Part shown: piece by piece, positions 21,905 through 33,391 of the stretch | Numbering within the stretch: position 1 is the first letter of the stretch | How the letters are laid out: the number at the start of each line of letters is the position of its first letter | Source of the DNA: Limnephilus marmoratus | Taxonomy: Eukaryota > Arthropoda > Insecta > Trichoptera > Limnephilidae | Assembly: GCA_917880885.1 (NCBI GenBank) | Contig: OU862913.1 | Location: 7,502,001 to 7,566,000 of the forward strand | DNA: 64,000 nt | Direction of reading: 5' to 3' | The notes under the pieces: model-generated | What the model was told of the DNA's origin: nothing | What the model saw: the letters and a program-made list of their open reading frames with translations, nothing else | Databases searched by the model: none | Program-made: the position numbers and the translations under genes

Positions 21905-22880
21905 ACATAACGTTCAGACCACTAAATAAATTCCAACAACATGTAAAGAATGCTTTAAAAGACTGTAAAAACCCAATGTTCATAGATTTTTCATATGACC
22001 AATTTAAATTACTCACTAAAAATCCCAAGATACCCAGGTTATTTGGATTCTTAAAAATTCATAAAGCTATTTGCCCTATTAGACCGTTTGTTGCCTGTTG
22101 TAATTCCCCAACTTTTAAATTAGCCTCCATTGTGACTAATGTGTTCAATAATTCCAATGTGTTTTTCCCTAAATATACAATCAAGAATTCTATTGAATTA
22201 GTGAATGATTTGAAGGACTTAGTTCTCCCAGCTAACTCTAAACTAATTTCATTTGATATTATAAACCTTTATCCTAATGTACCTCTGATTGAATGTAAAT
22301 CTATAGTATCTAACCTTCTTAATAATTCCCAGTTACCTGATGACCTGTCTAATGATCTTTCCTGCCTTTTTAACGTTTGTTTAAATCAAAATTATTTTTA
22401 ATTCAATGAGGTTTTCTACCAACAAAAAGATGGTCTTCCGATGGGGGAACCCACTAGCCCGGTATTAGCTGATACATTTATGGATAATATAGAAAATGAG
22501 ATATTTGAATATTAATCCCCTTTGTTAAAAAACGTTATTTTATGGAAACGCTATAATTATGATATTTTGTGTATTTGGACAGGCACAGACCGTCAACTAA
22601 ATAATTTCCTATCCCTCCTTAATTCCTTTCATACAAAAATCCAGTTCAGTTCAGTTCAGGCATAAATTCCACTTTAATTTTCTAGATCTCTCTTTATCCA
22701 TCATTAACAACAAAATTAGCTTCAACATTTATAGAAAACCTACATTTACGGACACAATAATTCATAATACCTCCAATCACCCTATCTCGCATAAGCACTC
22801 TTCTTTCCATAGTATGATACACCGGCTAGTCACTATCCCCTTATCTGATAATAATTTTTCTAATGAACTAATTACACTTA
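21905..22880 (+). pseudogene. Penelope-like reverse transcriptase, broken
   Basis: Recognisable pieces: PRLFGFLKIHK, ISFDIINLYPNVPL (motif A, one catalytic Asp), GLPMGEPTSPVLADTFMDNI (motif B), and RYNYDIL where the family has a YxDD-type motif C. Then KISFNIYRKPTFTDT in another frame. There is a stop at 22399-22401, another after EIFEY, and a frameshift near the duplicated TTCAGTTCAGTTCAG at about 22650. The second catalytic Asp pair is altered, so it is inactive. Confidence 0.85.
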
Positions 22881-23023
22881 AATAGCTATTAACAACGGAT
22901 ATGGCTCCGATCTAATAAATAAAATCCTCTCTTAAAAAATTTCGACGAATCGCATCAAATAAATTTCTGTATAATTTTATACCATTTATTAATAATAATA
23001 TAACTACTCAATGGCGTAGAATT

Positions 23024-23542
23024 TTGTACATTAGTAAATTCTCTTCCCTTTGCACGTCGACACTTCCATCAGAAATAAGGTCGGCCTTCTATACTAACAA
23101 TAATTTAGCTAAACTAACTAATTCTAAGGATACAGAGGATAAATTAAGCCACTCTGGCATTTATAAACTTAATTGTAACGATTACTCAGCCACATACATA
23201 GATAAAACAGCGCGTAATGTAAATATTAGAGTTAAAGAACACATCAGGTGCCTTACAAGCACAGGTTTCTCAGAATTTGCTGACCATTTAATTGATACTG
23301 ACCATACATTTAACATAAATACAGGAATAAAAATAATACATATAAATAAAATAGGAATACGCCTTAATAATTTAGAAGCATTAGAAATATCCAAATCAAA
23401 GAAACTGAATTGCCAAATTTTAAACAAACAGTTAGAATTAACCAACAGCCCGATTTTAAAGTTATTCCCTTTCTCCCTATGTAACTCCCACCCCCACCCA
23501 CCCGTGACTCCGCCTCCTACCCTTCCACCAACCAGTATCTGA
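23024..23542 (+). pseudogene. Penelope-like GIY-YIG endonuclease domain
   Basis: Contains HSGIYKLNCNDYSATYIDKT (GIY ... YIG-like, with YID in place of YIG) and NIRVKEHIRCL, the Arg/His part of the active centre, then FADHLIDTDHTF. The frame is open for 172 codons, but the upstream reverse transcriptase is broken. The domain nicks DNA at the insertion site in functional elements. The Gly-to-Asp change may impair it. Confidence 0.85.
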
Positions 23543-23635
23543 TGTTCTCTCCCTCTCTTGTATGCTCTCTCTCTTTATTTTGCGTTAACCTTAGAATCTT
23601 AACTCTGTACTGTAATTTAGTTTATAAATATGTTT

Positions 23636-23680
23636 ATTGTCCTGAAGAAGGTTGAGTTCAACCGAAACCAGTCGACGAAT
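23636..23680 (+). ncRNA. Hammerhead ribozyme motif (Penelope-like 3' end)
   Basis: Core CTGAAGA (23642-23648; the seventh core base is free to vary), stem II GGTTGA/TCAACC, GAAA at 23664-23667. Two-base-pair stem III is A23667-T23672 and C23668-G23671 with a CA loop. Cleavage triplet GTC ends at 23673. Stem I ATTGTC pairs with GACGAAT. All invariant bases are present. Confidence 0.8.
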
Positions 23681-23744
23681 ATAAATAAAAAATAAAGTGG
23701 TTTTTAAACAAAGTACTTGTTTCATTCAATATAATGTCAAGTCA

Positions 23745-24180
23745 CAAAGTGTTTGCTTTCTACGATAACAAATAATTAATGTTACAGATTTTAACCTTAA
23801 AAAAACAATTTTACGTGAAAAGATTTAAGTTGGGTATATTTTTATTGTTTTATTGTAGAATAATGCAAAAATATTGTCGCTTGATTTTCAGCTTTTTTCT
23901 CAATGTTATTAAAATAATTATAAATATATCATCTTGAGACACTTAAATGCCCCTCTATTATTCACTTCTTTTTCCTTTATTATTTATTTTTATTCGCTGC
24001 GCCCAATTTATTTCTGAAAGCGAAATTTATATCTACCTCAAAGCTTTCTGTATTGGGGATTTTTTCATGATTAAAAAATTTAAATATTAACCGAACAAGT
24101 CAACAAATTACTTTTCCAAAATTGGCGCAACATCATGTGCCCACCCTGGTAAACTATTAAATATCTTTCAAAATATTGAA
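23745..24180. other. Intergenic AT-rich DNA, partly duplicated flank
   Basis: TTTTCAGCTTTTTTCTCAAT and TCATCTTGAGACACTT echo 21700-21790. No gene seen. Confidence 0.5.
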
Positions 24181-24184
24181 TAAT

Positions 24185-24400
24185 ATTTGTTTATTTATTT
24201 ATTAACAGATTTTATCCATTTACAGCACAATACATTACACGTTTTGACTTTAGGTACACGAGCTTGATACAATTATAAATGATGCAAAGTTGAATTAAAA
24301 AAATAATAAATTTCAACCATGACAAAAATAAGAGCACAAAAAATGATAAAGATAATGCCAATCAAGACAGGAACATGGTTTTAACTGAGTTCATGACTTC
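24185..24400 (-). repeat. LINE 3' tail, minus strand
   Basis: A TTTATTTATTTATT start (an A/T tail on the minus strand) followed by TTTATCCATTTACAGCACAA is the reverse of a LINE 3' end ending in (AAAT)n. No coding part remains. Confidence 0.5.
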
Positions 24401-25270
24401 TGTCACATAAATACAAAATTCTTGGATTACTTGCGCTATGACGGGAGACGTAACCTTACTCGACGCGTAGCACGTAGCAGTTCAGTACTAAAGTACTAAA
24501 TGTATTTCTTGCTTTTGTCTTCCCACTTTGAGATTTCTACCTGTCCAAAAAGTGAAGGCTACTGCCATCTAGCGGCGTATTTTTGTAGCTTATTGTTTTT
24601 GTTGATAACAGATTACAGATTAGCGACGTAAGGCGAAACTAAATTAAATGCTAGACGATAAAGCAGATTTCTCGATTTCTGCCATATTTCGTACGATGAC
24701 TGACACAAGTGTGTTTTGTTTATTTGTTGGTGTTAGAAAATATTATTTATAAATAGCCTGCGTTTCTAGTTAAAAACTCTCTTAATTCGTGGATCTCCTG
24801 TAAACAGCTAGCATTATCTAGCAAGTGGTCAAAGTGACTAAATTCAGTGTTTTGTCGGGTCGGGAACAAAAATATTGTAACAATGTGCTTGGGAATAAAC
24901 GAGAGGAATTCCGCCATTGAACCAGATGTTTTCCTTGAAGTTTGAAGTCCTTCTACCAATTACCAATTTATAACACTACCCCTCGTCTAATATAGTATGT
25001 AACGTCATTGACTAAAAAGAGCCAAACAAAAACCTTTGTAGAATTTAGAATTTGAGAGAATGAAATAGAAAAAAACCGGTCAACTCTTTGTGTAGTACTT
25101 TGTGGCCTACCCACTCTTGTCTACTTCAAATTTCTGAAGATATCGCTTCTACCGCATGTGAACGGTCCACAAAGTTTGAAGAAGTACATTTATTTGTTTA
25201 TTTATTTTACTCTATCCTCGTCGATGGTATGTGACGACAAATAATCGAATTATTGGTATATTTACTGTGA
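24400..25270. other. Intergenic DNA without recognised feature
   Basis: Contains the phrase CTGCCATCTAGCGGCG, of a type common in insect repeats. No coding or transposon structure could be supported. Confidence 0.5.
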
Positions 25271-25279
25271 AATTGTTTC

Positions 25280-26280
25280 TATACTTTCATCATACAAAAA
25301 GCTTGAAGTTATCCAGAAAGTGAGTGCTTTATCTATGGTCTATCATTTCTGTGGAGTCGATATGTCAAATTAATGTCAATAGTCAATATTCGGCGTCTCC
25401 AACTCCTTTGTTTCCTTGTCGCCAGTAATAGTTGCTCCGTATTTCTGAAATAATGTTGTGAGAACAATACAATAATCGTATTAAATATATGTCACTTGCG
25501 ATTGTTTCATAACAACCTCGTTTAAGAAGTTTTTTGAAATTGAAGAGCTTCTAGTTTTCTAGTGACGTTACTTCAACGCTTTGGAATTGACCGACTCGCT
25601 TCGCCTTTACGTAACAAGAATTGACTAAATAACACCTAAACTCTTTAATTGGTGCTTGTTGTTGTAAGACATTTGATTTATCAGTTTTTGCAGAACTCGC
25701 ATTACATACATTTGTAACGTATTGGGCTACCCAAACCCAACACCAACAATCATATAACATATTATAACATCTTTTGGCTTCTATGTCAAAATACAGTTGA
25801 AAAAGTTCACCCTTACATTCATGAACACATTATTTACAATGTTATAGTATTATTTACCTTATTCATAAATCAGACAACTGGTTCGACCCACAAAACTACA
25901 CCAACGTCAAATTGATAGTTCTGCACTCAGTGTGGCTTTATACACGAGAATGATTCACTTTATCGCAAAATGGGACGATTATTTCTGTAGGTCCCATTTG
26001 TGAAGCAAACGTTGCTATTGTTTCTGTCAAGTCCCTGAGCGGTCGCTCTTTTTTCAAGTCATTGGTGAAAGCGGCTGTTTATGTTCAACAGTTTATGTTT
26101 AGTGGATTATTTTTTAGGTGCTGTTTTTTACGTTCTTACGACTCTTTACCTATTTAAACTACCAAAATCTAAATATTTGCCCCGATGTTGGACACTGTAA
26201 TACTGTCTGAAACATTGGCTATAGAATAAAGGAAGCGAAACTCGGCATAGTAACCAAAATATTCACCATGAAAATACTTT
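25280..26280 (+). repeat. Dispersed repeat ending in a decayed hammerhead
   Basis: Blocks 25280-25600 and 25860-26280 are found in inverted orientation at 43050-43330 and 41610-42030. Near the end, 26180-26226 has a hammerhead-like stem II and GAAAC, but the core reads CCGATGT rather than CTGATGA, so this copy is probably dead. The pattern suggests a Penelope-related terminal repeat. Confidence 0.55.
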
Positions 26281-26574
26281 TGGCCGTTTAAAAATTAAAT
26301 TAACTTTATGTTTTAATTTAAATTCATTATAAATTTAGTTTTAAATTAAATGGAATTTAATTTAATTTAATAACGGTTATAATTCAAAATTAATAGACAA
26401 TATTATGTTAAACAAAAAATATAACAAAAAGTGTTTTAGATCTTTTGTCTATCCACACGTTGTTGAAAATGATAATAATTGGAAAAAAAAATTATTTTTA
26501 AATAATAACATTTCAAATTTAATAATTAAAAACATGCCAAAAAATGTACAACCAGCTTTTTATACAAATAACTA

Positions 26575-26715
26575 ACTAACCATCACGCCGTTTCCCCGCA
26601 GGGGTAGGCAGAGAGGACGGACCGCCAAACAACTCGGTCTTGGCACACACTCTTTGCCTCACTCACATTCATACATCGTCTCATACATACTCTTCTATTA
26701 TTCTGACTTTTGACA
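26575..26715 (+). repeat. Short interspersed repeat with GGGGTAGGCAGAG core
   Basis: The ACCATCACGCCGTTTCCCCG and GGGGTAGGCAGAGAGG words also occur inverted in the left foldback arm (about 7818-7862) and in the right arm. It interrupts the second Penelope-like element between two homologous coding stretches. Confidence 0.6.
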
Positions 26716-26719
26716 TGGC

Positions 26720-27097
26720 CCGTCTCAAAAATTATATACTAAATAATAAGGATAAATGTGATTTTTTGAACAAATCTGGGGTTTAAAAATTAATTTGTAA
26801 TGATTGTAACTTTTTTATATTGGAAAAACTGCTAGAAATTTTAACATTCGAGTTAAGGAACATATAAGATGTTTAAATAATAATAATTATTCTGAATTTG
26901 CCAACCATATTTTGGAAACAAGTCATTCTTTTGATATTAATACAGGTCTTAAAATTTTACATACTAACACTACGGGCATACAATTGGATAATTTAGAAAT
27001 TTTAGAAATTAGAAAAAGCATTAATAGTAAATTAAATATTATAAATAACCGAACAGTTTTTAAAAATAGCCATCTTTTAAATTTATTTTCTTATTAA
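26720..27097 (+). pseudogene. GIY-YIG endonuclease remnant of second Penelope-like element
   Basis: LICNDCNFF and a TFELRNI segment correspond to the GIY-YIG region of the 23-kb copy. The C-terminal 61 codons (26912-27097) contain SHSFDINTGLKILHTNTTGI, aligned with DHTFNINTGIKIIHINKIGI. Stops and frameshifts lie in the catalytic part. Confidence 0.75.
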
Positions 27098-27345
27098 TAC
27101 TTACAATTAATTATAATTATTGATTTTTTGATTTAGACTAATTATTTTAATTAATTATTCTTAAAAGTTTTTTATTATCTAAATGCAATTTTATTTTTCC
27201 TTAAATAATTTTTATATTTAATTTTGTATAACTATTTTTATGATAAGTAAGTTATTAATCACCTCTACCTTTTAATATTTTGTCTATGTTATAATTTATT
27301 CTAATTTGTCTATACTTGTTTGTCATTTATTTTCTTTATAGTAAC

Positions 27346-27389
27346 ATATCCTGATGAAGACAACATTGTTGTCGAAACATGTAGATATT
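27346..27389 (+). ncRNA. Hammerhead ribozyme motif (second Penelope-like element)
   Basis: Stem I ATATC pairs perfectly with GATAT (27384-27388). Core CTGATGA is at 27351-27357, stem II GACAAC/GTTGTC with an ATT loop, GAAA at 27374-27377. A two-base-pair stem III carries an AT loop, and the cleavage triplet GTA ends at 27383. Every conserved base is present. Confidence 0.85.
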
Positions 27390-27576
27390 GTTTTATAAAA
27401 AAGTGGTTTATACAAAGTGATCAGTTATTCATTATATAAATGGAATTTAATTAAAACCAATTGTATTAAATTTTAAAAAAAAAGTTCTACTTAGTAAACA
27501 CAAAAAGAATTAATAATTTATTTAATTGAAATGTTGGTATGGAAACATTTTTTTTACGGTCCTTATTTATTTTCAG

Positions 27577-27777
27577 CTGAGAAAAATTACCATCACCTAA
27601 CAGGACGCTATCACAGCAGTGCCATGGATCTTCCCAACCCAGAGAGTGTTTCCATCAAGACTGAACCATGGTCGCAGGAAGAAGACTCAGGTGAAATGGC
27701 GTATACAGATATAGACAACCGCCTTCCGGATGTGAAGAAGGAATGTTTGCAGTATGCGGAGAGTGTTCAGCCAACTA
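27577..27777 (+). CDS. Unit 2 exon A: zinc-finger gene leader exon
   Basis: The exon follows a TTTTCAG acceptor. The ATG is at 27624 in a GCCATGG context, with 47 untranslated bases before it. It encodes MDLPNPESVSIKTEPWSQEE, then YTDIDNRLPDVKKECLQYAE. The donor GTAAGT follows 27777, leaving one base of a codon, in phase with exon B at 35887. Two SUMO-acceptor-like sites, IKTE and VKKE. The A-to-B intron (8.1 kb) is full of mobile elements. Exon A itself is intact; the defect of this unit lies in the finger exon. Confidence 0.8.
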
Positions 27778-28029
27778 GTAAGTTGCATTGCGTATATCAC
27801 AGAGGTGTTTCAGATGAACGCAGTCAGGACAGCTGCTTGTTTTCTACTTCCCCTCGTGTTGTCCTTCTGTTTTTTTTTTATTCTCCTAAATTTCGCTATT
27901 GATGAACTAAGACAACGTATAACTTATTATTCCCTCAAACTCCTTCTAATTATTTTAGCTGTTGCCTCAACATATTTTATCACTAAAGTAGATCATCTCT
28001 CTTTCTCCACGCCGAAAAAACTTTTCGAT

Positions 28030-28920
28030 TTGGTAAAATATACCATATGTCATCCCAAGGGGTTCGCTACGTTTGGTAACTTAGCGGGGGTACCCGTGTT
28101 CATGGGGTGAGATTTGTATAGGTCTTGATGGGGGATGCGTTTGCCCACTTTATGCTTGCTGGCCAGATCAGGTGAGATTGGTTGATGGAACCCTTTTGAT
28201 TTCTCCAGCCGGCCTCTCTCAACGCATTGCCTTGCACCGCAGTGAGAGGAATAGATTAATTCATCCAATACTCCTGGAAACCCCAACCAGATTCCTACCC
28301 ACCCCTGATATACCGGCTAAGGGGCGCGGAAGCTGAGTGTGGTTCACGACTAGACCTAACGTCATGCGCATTCTTGCTGGGACTGCCAATCGATTGGAGA
28401 GGACTCCCAACCGTTTGCCATGCCCTTATTACTTATCTACTGTATCTTCCTCCCAAACAGGTTTTTGTAGGATACGCTGGATACAATCACCCAGCGCTTG
28501 CAACCGCGTGGACTTTCACCAACCTGTCCTCTTGTCTTGTCTATACTTTGTCATACTAACACATATTGTATCTGTATTTCCCGCTAAGCACTTGCATACT
28601 GCTTGCTAACAACGTATGCAGGGACATTGGAGGTCTAGTTTCATTTTCAAATGTAGAGTCGTTTTTACCAAAAAAATTAGAGTCCTTGCAAGAGCCTTGA
28701 AGGGGTAACCATCTGTTACCTATACCAGGGCGGGTAAGTGGTGGGTCCTCCAATATCCACCCCTGATATCTCTTTCCTTCCGAAAACTTCCTCTCCTTTT
28801 TTCCTTAAAAAGTTCTTCCAAACAGCATTCCAAAATGTGATATATACCCTAAGCCCTAAGCCCTAAGGGAAATTGTTTTCTTGGGGCCACCTGTATGGAG
28901 CAATTGTAAAAAAAGATGTA
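28030..28920 (+). mobile_element. Retroposon with GGCCCTGAGG-type tail, interrupted
   Basis: Head at about 28045 (CCCAAGGGGTTCGCTACGTT, as in 21080) and tail at 28770-28915 (a decayed hairpin CCCTAAGGG... and GTAAAAAAAG end). It is split by a 0.43-kb insertion at 28317-28743. Confidence 0.7.
28317..28743. mobile_element. Unclassified retroposon-like insertion with 13-bp target duplication
   Basis: The flanking word CCACCCCTGATAT occurs on both sides, as expected for a target-primed insertion. The insert begins ACCGGCTAAGGGGCGCGG. I do not recognise its family and see no A tail, so it may be 5'- and 3'-decayed. Confidence 0.6.
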
Positions 28921-29179
28921 TTATGTTTTTTGTTCCTCAATAAATACTTATTATGATTCGATTGACAAGAAACTATAAATTCCATCTAAAGATTATCAAG
29001 AATGGAAGGCTTTCGCTAAAAACGTCCGTAACGCTGACATATTTATTTATACCGTGCTTCTACAGATGTTCTTACTTACGCGAGAACAAGGCAGTTACAA
29101 AAACTTAGTTAATACACAAATAGGTACAGATTATCACAATAATATACCCAGACAGAGAATACATGAACTTTCATAAGTC

Positions 29180-29722
29180 TGTATAAAAATACAAAAGAAC
29201 TAAAAAAATATTACAAAATTACATGAAAGCTCACTCATATGACAAATAATACAAAGAATAACAAAAATCTTCTGTATTTCTCGATGTCGTTACATAGTCA
29301 ACAAATTTAATGTAAGGGAAACGTACTTTTTTACATTAGATCGACACTGAAGGCCCTGAGGAAAATAATTCCCCTCAGGGCCGACATCATCTTTTTGGGG
29401 CTGCTGTGTTGATGGTCTTTTTAGGGAAAAGAAGTAGGGAAAGTTCTAGAAAGAAAAAAGGTATGAAGCGTGGGTAGGAATCGGGGGGGTCAGTAAGTCA
29501 AGAAGTGAAGGACGAATGATTTCATGCCTTCCACTGGGTCCTATTGGAGTGATCAAAAGATCTCCCTCAACCAGTCTCTCCCGATCCGGTCTGCCACGTG
29601 TGCGCAGACGTATCCGCCGCCAAGATCCTGACAAACTTGAACCCATGAACCTGGGAACCCCTGCTAAGTTACCAAACGTAGCCAACCACTTGGAAGGACA
29701 TGTGGCAGCGGTGTTAGTTATT
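29180..29722 (-). mobile_element. Retroposon with LINE tail (minus), duplicated at 35.1 kb
   Basis: Plus-strand 29340-29722 is the reverse complement of the same family as 20999-21345, with the GGCCCTGAGG hairpin at its left end. The 150 bases to its left (TACAAAAGAACTAAAAAAAT onward) are also present at 35147-35290, so a block of about 540 bases occurs twice in direct orientation. Confidence 0.75.
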
Positions 29723-30320
29723 TATTTATTTAAACGCACATAGGGCTTTTACATAGAATGTAGTATATTTTTTTTTATTACAGTGAAAAGATTATAAGTA
29801 ACATAATATATGTTAAAAACAAAATATAGATTACATAAAATATAAGAAACAAAATATAGTCCATAAAATATATGAGTTGATATAAAGTAGGTAAGGTTAA
29901 AATTGTTGTTCACATTAGTTCATGGGATAGGTAGAAATAAATAGTTGGCACATATGGCGTTTGAAGTTTGCTAAGTTCAAATAATTGTCAAATGCATCCA
30001 TATTGTTTAAGTATTTGTTACCAAGACTATGTAAACGTTGTATTGGAGAATGTAAATCATAGATGGTAGAGATGTACGTATATAAAATGTCAATGTTTGT
30101 CTAGTTGTTCGTGTAGGTACATGTAGATTTATTAATTGCAAAAGTTCACAACTGTTGAATTTACAGTTTAATAATTTTAATAAAAAGGTTAGGTCGTTTA
30201 TTTTTCGTCTGTTTTCTAATGTTGGAATATTTAAAGTATTCATTAGCGACGGGTAATTTATGTGCTCTAAAGGGATGTTAAGTTTAAAATTACACACAAC
30301 AACAAATAATACTTCAAAGT
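29722..30320 (-). pseudogene. Host LINE, 3' end (minus strand), left of a nested LINE
   Basis: Minus-strand frame 30327-30007 contains NFKLNIPLEHINYPSLMNTL, ENRRKINDLTFLLKLLNCKF and PTRTTRQTL, a LINE reverse-transcriptase C-terminus. The 3' UTR ends in a TTTATTTATTTA (A-rich on the minus strand) tail at 29722. It continues the fragment at 33858-34260; the LINE at 30.3-33.85 kb is inserted between them. Confidence 0.75.
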
Positions 30321-30598
30321 AAAACAAAATAATACTTCAAAGTAACAACTGTCTGTTTTGTTTACTCCTGCAAAATTAATAAAAAAAAATATATTAAAAG
30401 TGACACAAATCATCGAAAAAGTGCACTAATTGCTGCTAGTATTTTAGTTCTGTGTTTTAAGTGTCTTAAGTACAGTCAAAACCATACGGATTTACTCCCA
30501 TCATACAAAATACTAACCAAGAAAAGTGATATTATTTACGAGTATAATTCAAATTGAAATTAAATAACTTATTTACCCACTCAATTGAATTATTTATA

Positions 30599-31381
30599 AT
30601 GGATAAACAAACAAGAAGCAAAAATACAAACCAGAGTGATCTGAAATTAAAATCTATACTCCCAGAACATAAAGAGATTCTTGACATTGTCTTAACAGCT
30701 GTCAACAATAAATTTGAAGAAATGAAAAAAGAATTCTTCACGAAAATGGACGAAGAAAATGCTGAATCTCGAAACTCACGTAACTTCATCAGTAACCAAT
30801 ATGATGATATAATTATTAAAATAGAAAATATTACCAAGCTGGTGTCTGAAGTCGAGATGCTTCGGAGAGAAGTAAATGATAAAAACAAGATTATAAAAAG
30901 TTTTGAAGTTAGAATCGCGGAACTAGAACAAGCCTCGAAAGAAGATTGCATAGAAATATGTGGAATCCCACAATCAAATGAGGAACAGCCAGTCTTACTA
31001 GTACAACAGGTGGCTGCGGCAGCAGGGATGGCGATTCAGCTACATGACCTGAAGGAGGTGAAACGTATCCAGGACAGACGACCAGGAGTCTACCCGAGAA
31101 TCCAAGTTAAATTCCACGATAACAACAAACGAGACCAACTGTTAAAAATCCGGAAGAACATCGACGCCAAAACCGCGACAACCCTGGGCAGCGAAAAAAT
31201 CTACATAGGAGAAATCATTTGTCCATACTTTAAAGAACTACTCTGGAAAACTAAACAGAAAGCAAAAGAAACTAAGTATATGTATGTCTGGTTTAGGGAA
31301 AACAAAATACTGGTTCGTAAATCACCAAATGAAAATATAATCTATGTTAAGCATTCAGACGATCTAAATCAACTTATTTAG
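30599..31381 (+). CDS. LINE ORF1 protein with coiled coil and FP25K-like domain
   Basis: I chose ATG 30599 (MDKQTRSKNTNQSD) over the in-frame ATG at 30554, because the latter adds a segment unlike ORF1 starts. Residues of about 35-115 form a Glu/Lys-rich coiled coil (IENITKLVSEVEMLRREVND). From about 120 the ICGIPQSNEE, VKRIQDRRPGVYPRIQVKF and DQLLKIRKN motifs match the FP25K-like RNA-binding fold seen in ORF1 of insect LINEs. The C-terminus has YIGEIICPYFKELLWK. Likely an RNA-binding chaperone in the retrotransposon particle. Frame intact, 260 residues from this start. Confidence 0.8.
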   Translation: MDKQTRSKNTNQSDLKLKSILPEHKEILDIVLTAVNNKFEEMKKEFFTKMDEENAESRNSRNFISNQYDDIIIKIENITKLVSEVEMLRREVNDKNKIIKSFEVRIAELEQASKEDCIEICGIPQSNEEQPVLLVQQVAAAAGMAIQLHDLKEVKRIQDRRPGVYPRIQVKFHDNNKRDQLLKIRKNIDAKTATTLGSEKIYIGEIICPYFKELLWKTKQKAKETKYMYVWFRENKILVRKSPNENIIYVKHSDDLNQLI

Positions 31382-31544
31382 AAGGTACATGGCACTCGCA
31401 CCACCGCACCGGTTGTCAGTTATCTAATAAGTCAATAAGTACTATAATTCTACCAATTATCTAAAAATAGCTTCAACCGATGGTTACGAGTGTCAAACTG
31501 TTCATAAACTGTTCATAAACTGTTCTTAAACGTGATATGTAAAA

Positions 31545-32012
31545 ATGGATGCTAAAACTAACTATAAAACCTTAAATTCTAAATTCTGTAAAAACATTCT
31601 ACAAAATAACCTATTCTCTCTTCAAATTGCACTATTCTTAATTCTCTTAATTATTTTAGATAATTTAGTACCGATAACATTTATCCAAATTGTTAATCGA
31701 ACTGATCTATTATTTATATTTCCTAAATCTATCTATGTTCATTTACTCAATTTAATTTTAATTATTTTAATACTTGTATTATACACTTTTATCATATATT
31801 ATATTATACACCTTTATTACACTTTTATTATAAACTTATATCATACAATTTTACTCGATAAAAATAATTTACTTTGTTCAATTAGCAAAGCTTATTCAAT
31901 CTACATACGATATTTAACCCAAATTGTAAATCATATAATTATATTTTCTATACTTATCTATATTAACTGTCTACACTTAAATTTACTTATTTTAATTTTC
32001 CTCCTGGATTAG
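31545..32012 (+). other. Hydrophobic open frame between LINE ORF1 and RT, uncertain
   Basis: 155 codons from MDAKTNYKTLN, rich in Ile and Leu, in very AT-rich DNA. It ends in a different frame from the reverse transcriptase. It occupies the place where an endonuclease should be, but no His/Asp/Asn endonuclease motifs are visible. Its start may be the true ORF2 start followed by decayed or substituted sequence; the rest may be chance. Confidence 0.3.
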
Positions 32013-33391
32013 ATGAGATAACGACGGATTGCATTAAGATAATAAAAACCGAAATTTTAAAACCCATAACACACTTAATCAATCTAAGTATAACACACTC
32101 CTGCTTCCCTAGTACTCTTAAAAAAGGACTGGTGATCCCTATTTACAAATCCGGAGACAAAATGCAAATAACTAACTATAGACCTATCACATTGTTAAAC
32201 TCGCTTTCAAAAATTTTCGAAAGAGTAATAAAAAACCAAATTATAATATACCTGGAAGAAAATAAATTAATCTCGGAAAAACAATATGGATTTAGGGAAA
32301 AAATAGGCACAAAAGAAGCTTTGGCGTGTACAATAGACTATATACATAGCAATTTAGATCAAGGGTATAAATGCATTGCGATATACCTAGATTTAGCTAA
32401 AGCTTTCGATTCAATCTGCCACCAAACCCTTTTTAAAAAATTAGAAAACATTGGTATCAAAGGCAAGGAACTCCAACTATTAAAAAGTTATATGAGTAAC
32501 AGAACACAGCAAGTAAAAATTAACAACCATATTAGCAAGCCACTACCAATTACATATGGAGTTCCACAAGGAAGCATACTAGGGCCCGTTCTTTTCACTA
32601 TTTACATTAATGAACTTTGCAGCATGAAAATAGACGGTGAAATAGTTAGTTATGCAGACGACACAGTTTTACTCTTTAAATCTAAGGATTGGAAAAATGC
32701 ATACAACATAGCGAATTTAGGAATCACGCGAGTGAAATCATGGCTAGACTCAAACACGCTTACACTAAACATATCGAAAACAAAATTCACAACATACAGT
32801 ATAAATAGCACAGGACAGCCAAAAATACACGAATGTCTAAACACCAACATCTGTGTTTGCCCTCCTCTAGAAAAAAAAGAACAAATAAAGTATCTAGGAA
32901 TCATAATTGACCATAACCTTAGATGGACACATCACATCAAACAAGTCATAAATAAACTCCTTAAAACGATACACATTTTCCTAAACATAAGAAACATATA
33001 CAAAATACAACAAATGAAAACAATATATTTTGCTCTATGTCAGTCTATAATAGAATATGGAATAATTGCTTGGGGAGGAGCAACAAACTCAGCTATCGAA
33101 CACCTGGAAATTGCTCAGAAAACGATCTTAAAGGTAATACTTAAAAAACATAGACTTACTGATACAGACCAAATATTCAACCGTTGTGACGTACTAGACA
33201 TACGACAATTATATGTTAAATCGCTACTAAATTACATTTTTGACCAAAAAAACAACCTTCAACAAACTCAAAATATCACAAACAGACCAGTTAGACAAGC
33301 ATATAAAGAAAACTTAAAAACTCCGACGGTAAATACAAGCTTTGGACAAAGACACTACCAATATCACGCTATAAAAGCATTCAACAGTTGA
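32013..33391 (+). CDS. LINE reverse transcriptase (open, endonuclease-less)
   Basis: Open from PGLDEITTDCIKIIK to the stop at 33389-33391. Motifs in order: IPIYKSGD and NYRPITLLN (motif 1), AIYLDLAKAFDSI (motif A, catalytic Asp), YGVPQGSILGPVLFTIYINE (motif B), VSYADDTVLL (motif C, both Asp present), LTLNISKTKF, YLGIIIDHNLRW and LDIRQLYVK. The enzyme copies its RNA onto nicked DNA. There is no in-frame ATG before 32132. The N-terminal endonuclease is missing, so the element could not move alone. Confidence 0.85.

Larger units (their letters stand above)
21905..23740 (+). mobile_element. Penelope-like retroelement (decayed) with 3' hammerhead
   Basis: Order: reverse transcriptase (21905-22880), GIY-YIG endonuclease (23030-23460), hammerhead ribozyme (23636-23680), then a TAAAGTGGTTTTTAAACAAA end shared with the element at 26.4-27.4 kb. 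RT plus GIY-YIG plus hammerhead is the known plan of Penelope-like elements. The 5' end is truncated or too decayed to place. Confidence 0.85.
26395..27435 (+). mobile_element. Second Penelope-like element, 3' part
   Basis: Carries the end of the reverse-transcriptase region (NMPKNVQPAFYTNN, matching RSAFYTNN in the 22-23 kb element), a decayed GIY-YIG domain (about 26720-27095), a hammerhead at 27346-27389 and a TAAAAAAGTGGTTTATACAA end. An unrelated 140-bp repeat (about 26575-26715) interrupts it. Confidence 0.75.
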
